A stretch of DNA of 64,000 nt from positions 1-64,000 of the IMG/VR virus record IMGVR_UViG_3300032288_002134; one strand, written 5' to 3'. Position numbers and translations under genes: made by a program. The notes under the pieces were generated by a model. It saw nothing but the letters and a program-made list of their open reading frames with translations. It did not search any database and was not told the DNA's origin. Positions within the stretch are counted from its first letter, which is position 1. Every line of letters starts with the position of its first letter. Of this stretch, positions 1-6,621 are shown piece after piece. This DNA is from a virus.

Positions 1-333
1 GTCATAACTGAACAGAGGGTACATCTCTTTAATCTGAGCATTCGTTCTGGTCACTCTGATAGCATCTTTGTACTGCTCCTTCCATTTGTGATATGCTTTC
101 TCTTGTGATTCCAGATCCACAAATATGAACAATATCCGGTAGTACATTCTGCCCTTTACGATAGCTCTCTCTACCATTGCTTCACCGTATGCATCGTTGA
201 AGTACGGTGGCTTTAGCAGCTCCGGATTTTCTGTACTCATCACTTGGATGCAGTAGAAAAATTTGTCATTGTTTGTTTGGTTGAATGCTGTTACTGACAA
301 GCATACGAATAGAATTACAAATAGTGTTCTCAT
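1..333 (-). CDS. Secreted SPOR-like small protein, 3' end beyond window
   Basis: The reading frame is open from the ATG at 333 down to base 1, so at least 111 residues are present and the C-terminus is missing. Residues 1-17 form a hydrophobic signal peptide (MRTLFVILFVCLSVTAF). It is followed by a segment reading FYCIQVMSTENPELLK and, later, MYYRILFIFVDLESQEKAY. That order (xIQVxSxxNxE ... YYRIxxxxxxSxExA) is the signature of SPOR domains, which bind septal peptidoglycan stripped of stem peptides. The gene at 2061-2369 shares the signal peptide plus the CIQVM(S/N)T(E/D)N block, so the two look like paralogues. The SPOR assignment is by eye from the pattern only. The leader is AACACACATG. Confidence 0.6.
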   Translation of the reverse strand, partial: MRTLFVILFVCLSVTAFNQTNNDKFFYCIQVMSTENPELLKPPYFNDAYGEAMVERAIVKGRMYYRILFIFVDLESQEKAYHKWKEQYKDAIRVTRTNAQIKEMYPLFSYD

Positions 334-353
334 GTGTGTTGAATTTAAAAATT

Positions 354-749
354 TTAATTAAAGTTTTGAATATGAATACAGTCTTTATCCTTGTATACTT
401 TTACCATTATAGTGTAGTCATAACTTACAATGTTGTCGTTTACCTTAAACAGATAGCCTTGTATCTTACGTTGGAAATTGGCATTACCATCTTCTATCTC
501 AAGCATTATTGTTTTCTCTTCTTTCCCATCTTTGAACGAGACCTCAAGCCAATAGTACTCAAGGTCATCAGGATTCCATTCTGTATAATACATTGCACCA
601 TCTTCGTATGCCTCGTCTCTGTCTGTATAGCCTTTCTTTTCGCACCACTCTATCAGATGTTCTTCGTACTTGATGTATGTATCATCAGAGGTAAACCAAC
701 CCACATTCATTCCCTCGTGGGTCACGTCACATTTTCTTGCGTATCTCAT
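354..749 (-). CDS. Small phage protein with KCDVTHEGMNVGW and YYTEW motifs, function unknown
   Basis: 131 residues. The N-terminus reads RKCDVTHEGMNVGW, and a central block reads AMYYTEWNPDDLEYYW. I have the impression of other phage proteins that pair an N-terminal RKC-x-x-(T)GKGM-x-EGW segment with a YYTEW block. They have no described function. Only one of the cysteines expected of a zinc knuckle remains. The 3' half is hydrophilic and strand-rich. The start overlaps the stop of the upstream gene by 4 nt (ATGA), so translation is probably coupled. Confidence 0.65.
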   Translation of the reverse strand: MRYARKCDVTHEGMNVGWFTSDDTYIKYEEHLIEWCEKKGYTDRDEAYEDGAMYYTEWNPDDLEYYWLEVSFKDGKEEKTIMLEIEDGNANFQRKIQGYLFKVNDNIVSYDYTIMVKVYKDKDCIHIQNFN

Positions 750-985
750 GCTAATTGTTTTTCAAAGTTAATAATATTTTGTGTTGCTACCTTATCAAAT
801 TCTTTGGTGTCAATGCTCTCAAAAAATTCATAGTCATCAAATACATTCCCATCTTTAGTGACCGTTACATCTTCGATGATGTATTGAGAGTCCTCTCCTG
901 GTTCTTCAAGTGTTGCCTTATACCCTGGGCAGAAGATGTAATCGTTAATGGTTATTGTGAAACCAAGATAATCAAATGTAATCAT
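746..985 (-). CDS. Hypothetical acidic protein, 79 aa
   Basis: Not recognised. It is short, acidic and free of Lys/Arg clusters, with no membrane segment. The ATG at 985 follows an AT-rich leader, and the 3' end overlaps the next leftward gene by 4 nt. It belongs to the string of tiny leftward genes between 0.3 and 4.3 kb that probably act early on the host. Confidence 0.5.
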   Translation of the reverse strand: MITFDYLGFTITINDYIFCPGYKATLEEPGEDSQYIIEDVTVTKDGNVFDDYEFFESIDTKEFDKVATQNIINFEKQLA

Positions 986-1010
986 TTTTAAAAGTTTAAG
1001 TGTTTAGAAA

Positions 1011-1283
1011 TTAAGATAAAAAACTAAAATCAAAATCATTTATAAAATCCTCTGTTAAGGTCGGCAGCGATTCTTTTCTTAAATATTCGCCGTTAATAAC
1101 TAAGTTATCGAATGCCTTGCTACTACTGTTACCTTTTACATTATAACAAGCTCCATCGGTATCCATTAAAATAGTTGTTTCGCCATTAAATTCCTGAATA
1201 ATAACTAAGCACTCAGGCGTGAAAGTAAATAATTCGTTTGCTGTTTCGATTGTTACGTTGTTGTTTGTGATAATAATTTTCAT
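1011..1283 (-). CDS. Hypothetical protein, about 90 aa
   Basis: Not recognised. An in-frame codon at 1331 would add 16 residues that look like translated leader. The ATG at 1283 (MKIIITNNNVTIETANELF) follows an AT-rich leader and fits better. The beta-strand-rich text KIIITNNNVTIETANELFTFTPECLVIIQEFNGETTILMD resembles small phage proteins with repeated strands. No catalytic motif, signal peptide or membrane segment is visible. Confidence 0.45.
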   Translation of the reverse strand: MKIIITNNNVTIETANELFTFTPECLVIIQEFNGETTILMDTDGACYNVKGNSSSKAFDNLVINGEYLRKESLPTLTEDFINDFDFSFLS

Positions 1284-1340
1284 TTTTAAAAGTTTTAAAG
1301 TTAAAAAATATTGCAGTGTAAGATGCTGCACCCTATTGAT

Positions 1341-1580
1341 TTACTTTTCTGTTCCGTACTGCTCAATGTAGTATGCAACGTCATTCCAATTTACTCCGAA
1401 CTCAGCACTATGTTCTTGAATCATATCTATCAAGCACTGCTTTGCCTGTTCTTCGTTTACTTTATGTGTCGGATGTCTATAGTTTACAAAATCATCTGTA
1501 TCCCATTTGATAGACTCTTTTTTGTACTGCTCAAATTCTACGAGCAAATCTTCGTACATCTTTTTATAATTTTTTCTCAT
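1341..1580 (-). CDS. Hypothetical protein, 79 aa
   Basis: Not recognised. Residues 1-24 (MRKNYKKMYEDLLVEFEQYKK) look like an amphipathic helix or short coiled coil. The remainder is mixed charged with two tryptophans. The start is preceded by AACACC, the leader shared by many of the leftward genes. Confidence 0.5.
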   Translation of the reverse strand: MRKNYKKMYEDLLVEFEQYKKESIKWDTDDFVNYRHPTHKVNEEQAKQCLIDMIQEHSAEFGVNWNDVAYYIEQYGTEK

Positions 1581-1592
1581 GGTGTTAATTTT

Positions 1593-2048
1593 TTAAATGT
1601 TGAAATAAAATTCTTCTATGATATAATCTTTGTTCTCATATTCTTCGCCTCTGAAGGTGTATGTATCAGAGTCTTCGTTATACTCTATCTCATCCAGAAA
1701 ATCTTGAGGCACGTCATTTGTTTCATGTATTCCATCTGTGTTGTATTTTGTAATGCCGTATATCTCCATGCCTTCTTCACTATAATAGTGTTCAGCGGAG
1801 ACCTTAAACTGCTTACAAACCATTGCAACATCTTCTATATTCGGACACCATTTTGTTTCGTAATGGATTCCGTATTCATCCTTATAGATTTCAAAAAAGT
1901 ACCCACTTTTTATGTCAGATTCATGTATCTTCTGACCTTCGTTTGTCTTACTTTCTTGTGCTATCGCTTTGTCAATAGCAGCATTGAGTCTGTCAATGTT
2001 TTCTTTTTCTCCACTGAAGGAGACTGAATTTGAACACCAGTTTGGCAT
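1593..2048 (-). CDS. Api92-like (DUF1281-type) protein
   Basis: 151 residues starting MPNWCSNSVSFSGEKENID. The MPNWC-x-N start, followed by a strand, an (S/G)-x-x-E and a helix beginning I-x-x-L, is characteristic of the Api92-like ferredoxin-fold family. That family is found in phages, integrative elements and plasmids. The later WCPNIEDVAMVCKQF and YYSEEGMEIYGITKYN segments fit the second half of that fold (W-x-P, then A-x-x-(Y/H)-x-E-x-G). The molecular function of the family is unknown. The length is typical. Confidence 0.65.
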   Translation of the reverse strand: MPNWCSNSVSFSGEKENIDRLNAAIDKAIAQESKTNEGQKIHESDIKSGYFFEIYKDEYGIHYETKWCPNIEDVAMVCKQFKVSAEHYYSEEGMEIYGITKYNTDGIHETNDVPQDFLDEIEYNEDSDTYTFRGEEYENKDYIIEEFYFNI

Positions 2049-2060
2049 AGTTGTAATGTT

Positions 2061-2369
2061 TTAAATGTTAGATAATTTTGTCATTGTCTCTATCTGTTCT
2101 CTCTTTCTCTCTACTATTACTGGGTTGTACTTATTCTTTTGGAATGTGTTGCTTTCTCTCATGGCTATTCCAAAATTGGCATAGCAGAACATAACTCTGT
2201 ATGTATTTTTATCTGTCTTCTCTATCAGTGCTGTGTCACTGGTGAAGGCAAAACTTTCTTTCTGTACTTGGCTTATGTTGTCTGTGTTCATCACTTGAAT
2301 GCAAGCGCAATTTTGTGCTGATGCTTTGATTGTTAGCAGCGTTAAGGCTGCAAAGATTAACTTTCTCAT
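2061..2369 (-). CDS. Secreted SPOR-like small protein, paralogue of the gene at 1-333
   Basis: 102 residues from the ATG at 2369. An upstream in-frame start at 2483 would put 38 basic residues in front of a clear signal peptide and run through the leader, so I reject it. MRKLIFAALTLLTIKASAQ is a signal peptide with an ASA-Q cleavage site. CACIQVMNTDNISQVQ then matches the CIQVM-x-T-x-N block of the gene at 1-333, and TYRVMFCYANFGIAMRE matches its YYRILFIFVDLESQE block. Both blocks fall where a SPOR domain has its first and third strands. It is shorter than a full SPOR domain (about 70-75 residues) only at its end. The export and peptidoglycan-binding role is inferred. Confidence 0.55.
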   Translation of the reverse strand: MRKLIFAALTLLTIKASAQNCACIQVMNTDNISQVQKESFAFTSDTALIEKTDKNTYRVMFCYANFGIAMRESNTFQKNKYNPVIVERKREQIETMTKLSNI

Positions 2370-2434
2370 GTGTGTGTGATTTTTTGTGTGTGTTGAAAAT
2401 GTTTGCAGTTGTTCGGATGCTGCGCCCCGATTGA

Positions 2435-2983
2435 CTATAGAACTCTTTTGCGCAATGTATCTTTGAACTCGTCTGTGGCGCATAGTTCTTCAATAGTGCT
2501 GTACTCTACATCTTTTGTTTCTAATAAACTTATTCTTTTTTCTGTTGTGTAGTAGATGCCAGAGAATTTATATCTATCCTTTGCGCTGTACTCATCATAA
2601 AAACTTTCTCTTCTTATCTTTACTTCAATTGTCACGCAATCATTTTTATGTTCAGATACATAGAATGTACCATTATTTGTAAATTGTATCCTACAAATTT
2701 TTATTTCTCTGCTGTAAGGGTGTATATTAATCATTGTTCTATCTTCGGGTAAGTCTTCTCTCAGTAAGTCAGCAATTCTATGTAGCTCATTCTTTTGTAG
2801 GTCTGTCCAGATTTGGTATTGGATTTTTTCCTCCTCATCAAGTTGTTTAATTCGTTCTTTTTTGTCTTGTAGTGGCTTAACGTCTACTAAATTAAACTTT
2901 GTTTTCGGCTGTGTTGAAGCGTTTAGTTTTTCGAATTGTGCCGATAGCAATTCGATTGTTTTCTGTTGTGTGTTGGTTAACAT
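2435..2983 (-). CDS. Hypothetical protein, 182 aa
   Basis: Not recognised. Residues 1-70 are predicted helical and charged, with a probable coiled coil around residues 38-70 (KPLQDKKERIKQLDEEEK). Residues 80-165 look strand-rich, and a short basic helix closes the protein. No signal peptide or membrane segment is visible. It is the largest of the unrecognised leftward genes in the first 4.3 kb. Confidence 0.55.
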   Translation of the reverse strand: MLTNTQQKTIELLSAQFEKLNASTQPKTKFNLVDVKPLQDKKERIKQLDEEEKIQYQIWTDLQKNELHRIADLLREDLPEDRTMINIHPYSREIKICRIQFTNNGTFYVSEHKNDCVTIEVKIRRESFYDEYSAKDRYKFSGIYYTTEKRISLLETKDVEYSTIEELCATDEFKDTLRKRVL

Positions 2984-3073
2984 TTTTTAAAATTTAAATT
3001 GTTTATAATTTGGTTTGTCTCATCAGTGCATCGGAAACCATCTCAATGCATAGGGAGTAAAACTCCCTTTCGA

Positions 3074-3265
3074 CTATTCCAAATCTTCGTTATACTCAAA
3101 CGAGCCTGTCTCTATGTATTCAAAAATCTCTTCGAGATACACGAATTCGTAAGTCTTTGAGTCAGCGCAACAGATTGTAAAAGTCTGACGGTCGTGTATG
3201 TTTTCTTTTTTGTCCGGTATTATTGTACCGGCAGCAATCATTAACCAAAAAAATAGTTGTGTCAT
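3074..3265 (-). CDS. Small protein with N-terminal hydrophobic segment, 63 aa
   Basis: Residues 1-17 (MTQLFFWLMIAAGTIIP) form a signal peptide or membrane anchor. An acidic tail rich in Glu/Tyr follows, with a CC pair in the middle (TICCADSKTYEF). Export or membrane association is inferred. The leader is ACACAACACACC-ATG, one of the clearest copies of the leftward-gene leader. Confidence 0.45.
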   Translation of the reverse strand: MTQLFFWLMIAAGTIIPDKKENIHDRQTFTICCADSKTYEFVYLEEIFEYIETGSFEYNEDLE

Positions 3266-3277
3266 GGTGTGTTGTGT

Positions 3278-3499
3278 TTAAAATTTGAATGTGAATTTAA
3301 TATCTGATTTGTTACTATCTATCGAGTTTAAATAGTTTGATATATTTGTAAATTCATTATGATTTTTTACCCTCCAACTTTTTAAAAATGGGTAATTTTC
3401 ATGTATTTCAATATCCAATCCTATGCTTTCAATATATTTTGTAGCTTGATTGAAATTCATTTTTTGGGTTTCTTTTTTTATTTTTTCTGCTGTTATCAT
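3278..3499 (-). CDS. Hypothetical protein, 73 aa
   Basis: Not recognised. The N-terminus is mixed helix (KIKKETQKMNFNQATKYIES), and a short alpha/beta segment with FLKSWRVKNHNEF follows. The ATG at 3499 sits behind a leader nearly identical to that of the next upstream gene (3523-3747): TTTAAAACACACACCACACC. This supports its being a translated gene. Confidence 0.45.
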   Translation of the reverse strand: MITAEKIKKETQKMNFNQATKYIESIGLDIEIHENYPFLKSWRVKNHNEFTNISNYLNSIDSNKSDIKFTFKF

Positions 3500-3522
3500 G
3501 GTGTGGTGTGTGTTTTAAATTG

Positions 3523-3747
3523 TTAGCAATATTTAAAGTCTATTTTTGCATAGCACTTTGTGAGTGCTTCAAAATTCTTAATTTTATTTTCAAGTTCTAT
3601 TACTTCAGATTCATCAAGCTCATCTATATCCTCCCAATATCCGCTTATATCATAGCCTATCGCATCGTAAAAATGGGTAGTAAAATCGTATAAATTTTCT
3701 CTTGTTTGTTCGTACCTTTTTAATAGGCTGATAATTTTATTTCTCAT
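3523..3747 (-). CDS. Hypothetical protein, 74 aa
   Basis: Not recognised. It is predicted all-helical, basic at the N-terminus (RNKIISLLKRYEQTRENLYDF) and acidic in the middle (EDIDELDESEVIELENKI). The start carries the conserved ACACACACCACACC leader, which argues for real expression despite the small size. Confidence 0.45.
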   Translation of the reverse strand: MRNKIISLLKRYEQTRENLYDFTTHFYDAIGYDISGYWEDIDELDESEVIELENKIKNFEALTKCYAKIDFKYC

Positions 3748-3762
3748 GGTGTGGTGTGTGTT

Positions 3763-3984
3763 TTAAAGTGAATAATATTTTATAAATGCTTTAGCCGATA
3801 GTGTGTAAAACTCAGCGTACAAATCTGAGTTTTTTAAATTATCTTTAACCTGCTTGATATACATTTTTTTAGTCTCATTATCGCCCATCTCATAAAGTAG
3901 AATACTTTGTTCAAAGATTTTTTTTGCCTTTATAATTGTTACATCACAATTACAATTCTTTTCAATCCATTTTAAAGGTTTCAT
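3763..3984 (-). CDS. Hypothetical helical protein, 73 aa
   Basis: Not recognised. Predicted all-helical, with a Cys pair near the N-terminus (EKNCNCDV) and a Lys-rich middle. The AACATAACACC leader precedes the ATG. Confidence 0.4.
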   Translation of the reverse strand: MKPLKWIEKNCNCDVTIIKAKKIFEQSILLYEMGDNETKKMYIKQVKDNLKNSDLYAEFYTLSAKAFIKYYSL

Positions 3985-4003
3985 GGTGTTATGTTTTAAA
4001 TGT

Positions 4004-4096
4004 TTATAAAATGATTGCTAATAAATAGCAGTAAGTTAATATTATTGCAGTAATCATAAGACCGCAAAAGAAATTGTTTAATTCTGTTCTGTCCAT
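4004..4096 (-). CDS. 30-residue membrane microprotein
   Basis: A very short frame from the ATG at 4096 to the TAA at 4004. It encodes a hydrophilic start (MDRTELNNFF) followed by about 20 hydrophobic residues (CGLMITAIILTYCYLLAIIL), a single membrane span. Support comes from the leader TTTAAAACATTTTTAACACC-ATG, which matches its neighbours, and from the fact that it exactly fills the gap between 3984 and 4117. The function is unknown. Membrane association is read from the sequence. Confidence 0.4.
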   Translation of the reverse strand: MDRTELNNFFCGLMITAIILTYCYLLAIIL

Positions 4097-4116
4097 GGTG
4101 TTAAAAATGTTTTAAA

Positions 4117-4305
4117 TTATAAATTGCTTTGATATTCTAAAATTCCATTGATTGCAATCTGCAAAATGTCGTCATATTCTGACTCGTGAACATCGTTCCA
4201 GTCACCGTTACCGTTGTCTAAACTTTTACAGATTGAAACCAAAAGTTCCAAACTACATTTTTTTAGTTCGTCAATTTTAACGGTTCTAATGTTTATAATT
4301 TTCAT
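4117..4305 (-). CDS. Hypothetical protein, 62 aa
   Basis: Not recognised. It starts with a helix (KIINIRTVKIDELKKCSLELLVSI) and has an acidic middle (NGDWNDVHESEYDD). It is the most upstream small gene of the leftward string next to the gp88-like gene. Confidence 0.4.
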   Translation of the reverse strand: MKIINIRTVKIDELKKCSLELLVSICKSLDNGNGDWNDVHESEYDDILQIAINGILEYQSNL

Positions 4306-4368
4306 GTTAAGATGTTTTAATGATTAAAAAATATTTGCAGTTTTGGTAAGGTCTGCAAACTTTTATTT

Positions 4369-5100
4369 TTAATAGTCAGTTATAACAAAACCTGATTTGT
4401 CTTTTCGTGCGCTACCTTTAGCCTTTAAGCCTAAAATGACTCCTTTTGGGCAATCAAGCATCAAATCGTCGCGTGAATCCCCGTCTAATACTGTAAAACC
4501 TTTGTATGTTTTCGGTAGTTCCTTTGCGAAAACCATTGCGACGATGCCACCATTTTTTAGTATATCAATACACTGCTCTTCGTTATCCTCAGAACGTGAA
4601 AACGTCACAACATATCTGTGCAAAGTTTCTGTTATACGTTCACCTTGCTTTTGCCAAATTTTTGTGTAATCATAAAAGACTACATTTGGCGCAATGTCAT
4701 ACATTGAGCAAAGTTGCTCAACTAACTTAATGTCAGACGTTCCATTGAGTCTTACGGCCAATTCGCCTTTTGTTTTTTTAGCTTTTTTGTTTATTTCTGT
4801 GGCAATTTGTTCTAAAAACTTGAACCTATCTTTTAAGTAGAGTTCAGTTCTGTTAATTCTTGCACTTTGAACGTTTAAGTATACGCCACGTCCTGCGGTA
4901 TAAAGGCAAGCTTTTAAACAGCCTTCCGACGCCATAGGGCATAAATTAATACCTTTGCTGTTTTGCTTTGCGGGAGATAAGTACAAAATTAACGTTTCAC
5001 GTTCATTTTTAGCCGTTTTTGTGTTAGTTACACCGTCAGATAATAATTTTTTAACTGATTTGATTTCAGTTTTTGTCAATTCTAAAGTATTGCAATTCAT
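4369..5100 (-). CDS. gp88-family phage protein with conserved Cys triad
   Basis: 243 residues. It contains YLSPAKQNSKGINLCPMASEGCLKACLYTAGRG, with cysteines at about 54, 61 and 65, followed by VQSARINRTELYL. The CPMAS-x-GC-x-x-xC-x-x-x-GRG arrangement is that of the family named after mycobacteriophage gene product 88, found in many unrelated phages. The Cys spacing and the predicted alternating strand/helix order allow a metal or Fe-S site, but no biochemical role is established. It is the largest gene of the leftward 0-5 kb block and lies next to the noncoding control region, so it is probably transcribed first from there. Confidence 0.7.
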   Translation of the reverse strand: MNCNTLELTKTEIKSVKKLLSDGVTNTKTAKNERETLILYLSPAKQNSKGINLCPMASEGCLKACLYTAGRGVYLNVQSARINRTELYLKDRFKFLEQIATEINKKAKKTKGELAVRLNGTSDIKLVEQLCSMYDIAPNVVFYDYTKIWQKQGERITETLHRYVVTFSRSEDNEEQCIDILKNGGIVAMVFAKELPKTYKGFTVLDGDSRDDLMLDCPKGVILGLKAKGSARKDKSGFVITDY

Positions 5101-5392
5101 AATAATAAAAGTTTAAATAATTAAAAAAAATTGTTAGCGCGCTTTTCAGATTCGAACCAAAAAAAGTATTAAAATACTTTGCAGCCATGCAGCGCAAAAA
5201 TTGTTTTTTACCGTCATTTTTATATCTGATTTTCAAAATTCCCCTCAGATACATATCAAAACCTATCATTTTTTGATATCGCAAATATTAACTCGGGTTA
5301 ATATTACGTTTGTGCTTTTCACTAAAAGTTGAATGCCACAAAAAGAATAATACTAAAAAAGTATTTTTACGGTAACCGATTGTCAAAAAACT

Positions 5393-5443
5393 AAAGCAAT
5401 TAAACAAAGATGATGTAAAACTACATTATAAATTAATTGCTTT
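5393..5443. repeat. Two-tier inverted repeat (cruciform or structured RNA)
   Basis: Outer arms AAAGCAATTAA (5393-5403) and TTAATTGCTTT (5433-5443) are perfect 11-bp complements. Inside them ATGTA (5413-5417) and TACAT (5422-5426) form a second short stem. No T-run follows, so it is unlikely to be a simple terminator. Confidence 0.55.
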
Positions 5444-5783
5444 GCGAGTCTTATTTTTATGCTCTATTGAATCGCGTATATTGCCTTTTGCAATCGTATC
5501 TGTTGCGATTCTGATGTAAACATAAAACGACTTTTTTTATTATTCAAACTTTTAGCAAAATATTTTTTAAAATTGATAAAAATAAATTTCCACCAAATAA
5601 AAAAATATGTCCAAGATTGGCTGTTTATCGTGCTTTCAGCCGGAATGCCGATGAATACAGCGTTTGAAACCAAAAGATAGTAATAATCGGGCTTTCAGCG
5701 ATTGAAAAAAATTTTAAAAAAAAATTAAAATTGATAATAAAATGATTCAGTAATTAGGATTGTGAAGGCAAAAAAGAGAGGGT

Positions 5784-5913
5784 AACTATTCTGTCGAAAA
5801 TAGTTTTTTGGTAAAAAAATGCGTCTCCCAGTGCGCAAAAAAATGCAAAAAGTAAACTATAATTGAGAAAATAGTTTAGCGAAAAGTAAACTATAATTGA
5901 TAAAATAGTTTAC
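5784..5913. repeat. Three AACTAT...ATAGTT inverted repeats
   Basis: Copies lie at 5784-5805 (loop contains CTGTCGAAAA), 5853-5878 (TAAACTAT/ATAGTTTA) and 5886-5913 (GTAAACTAT/ATAGTTTAC). The last two differ by one base in a 10-nt loop (AATTGAGAAA and AATTGATAAA) and start 33 nt apart, so they form a tandem direct repeat of palindromes. Likely protein-binding operators or an origin component. Confidence 0.6.
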
Positions 5914-5930
5914 AAACAGAGCGATTAAGC

Positions 5931-6133
5931 ATATACGAAGTGTGCGAAGTGTGTGCGATTTGTGTAATGTATGCAATGCGATTAATTTATTATATATATG
6001 TTATAAGTTTAGTAACAGCGGAGAGCGAGAGCTACGAAGGTAACGACGTATACGAAGATGGTAGGTAGTAGTGATAAGGGACGTGAGCGTATACGAATGT
6101 AGTATATATATGTGCAGGTCATAGCATATACGA
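5931..6133. repeat. Four-copy RTATACGA iteron-like repeat
   Basis: The octamer RTATACGA occurs at 5931, 6048, 6089 and 6126. The two middle copies are extended to the palindrome CGTATACG. The last three are spaced 41 and 37 nt apart. I did not notice this word in the neighbouring coding sequence, but I did not count it across the window. Confidence 0.45.
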
Positions 6134-6309
6134 TGGCTACAGAAAAAGGCAAAAAATCGTAGATGGCAGGTCGAATGGCACACCCCCCTGCCTCAAAAAA
6201 AATCGGTTTTCGATTTTCGCTATAGCTCGTAAACTCGCTATAGTACCCAAACATTATTATTATCTGAATAAAATTTGTAACTTTACCGAAACCTTTTAAA
6301 ATTTATCAT

Positions 6310-6558
6310 ATGAAGCAGAAGTTGAGTATTAAGAACAGTATCTACCAAGGTGGGTACAATGGAGGTGGAAGTGGTTTAACTGTTCAGGGTGGAAGACTGA
6401 TCAACAATAGACCATGTGCCGAGTCCGGTATTGCTATTATGGCTAAAGCCAGGAAAGAAGCGAAGCGTCAGGAGAAGATTGAGACGATCGCTGAAGGCTA
6501 TGCTAGAGGAGAGATGAGGGTAGAGATGAAGGAGAATATCCTTGGATACCTCATGTAA
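6310..6558 (+). CDS. Hypothetical basic protein, 82 aa
   Basis: Not recognised. Residues 1-40 are Gly/Asn-rich (YQGGYNGGGSGLTVQGGRLINN), and residues 42-75 form a charged helix (KARKEAKRQEKIETIAEGYARGEMRVEMKE). It is the first rightward gene after the noncoding region. A Bacteroidota-like box (TAAAATTTG, one base longer than the usual spacing) lies at 6269-6277. It is followed by a strong terminator, so it appears to be transcribed as a single-gene unit. Confidence 0.55.
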   Translation: MKQKLSIKNSIYQGGYNGGGSGLTVQGGRLINNRPCAESGIAIMAKARKEAKRQEKIETIAEGYARGEMRVEMKENILGYLM

Positions 6559-6564
6559 AATCCA

Positions 6565-6621
6565 TGTCGATTTTTTTATGTACAGGGTGGCTGAAAAGTC
6601 ACCTTTTTTGTGTACACGACA
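6565..6621 (+). terminator. Rho-independent terminator inside a larger nested hairpin
   Basis: The core stem GGTGGCT (6586-6592) - GAAA - AGTCACC (6597-6603) is followed by six T. Two further nested arms surround it: TGTAC/GTACA (6579-6583 and 6612-6616) and TGTCG/CGACA (6565-6569 and 6617-6621). It ends the 6310-6558 gene. Confidence 0.75.

Larger units (their letters stand above)
5101..6309. other. 1.2-kb noncoding control region between leftward and rightward genes; origin candidate
   Basis: No convincing gene is present. The only long frames use TTG starts and have implausible low-complexity protein. The left half is A/T-rich with several hairpins. The right half (from about 5920) changes in character to mixed sequence rich in gcg/acg/tgtg words. 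It carries a perfect-arm cruciform (5393-5443), three AACTAT/ATAGTT inverted repeats (5784-5913), four copies of RTATACGA (5931-6133), and a direct repeat of CGCTATAG (about 6218 and 6235). It separates the divergent transcription units, which is where a phage replication origin and early/late promoters are commonly placed. The role is inferred. Confidence 0.6.

Noticed and set aside
285-833. 182-codon rightward frame
   Set aside because: Antisense shadow of the leftward genes at 354-985; hydrophobic low-complexity product.
1311-2027. 238-codon rightward frame
   Set aside because: Runs antisense to two supported leftward genes, including the Api92-like one; Cys/Phe/Val-rich as expected from reverse translation.
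2236-2493. 85-codon leftward frame
   Set aside because: Overlaps the signal-peptide gene at 2061-2369 in another frame and ends in its leader.
3043-3075. GGGAG-TAAAA-CTCCC hairpin as a terminator
   Set aside because: No T-run on the leftward strand where transcription is expected; only a five-base-pair stem.
5066-5284. 72-codon leftward frame overlapping the gp88-family start
   Set aside because: Overlaps the start of a clear gene in another frame and lacks the usual leader; the protein resembles nothing.
5464-5673. 69-codon leftward frame in the noncoding region
   Set aside because: It starts with TTG, has no leader like its neighbours, and the protein is low-complexity Lys/Phe/Ile translated AT-rich DNA.
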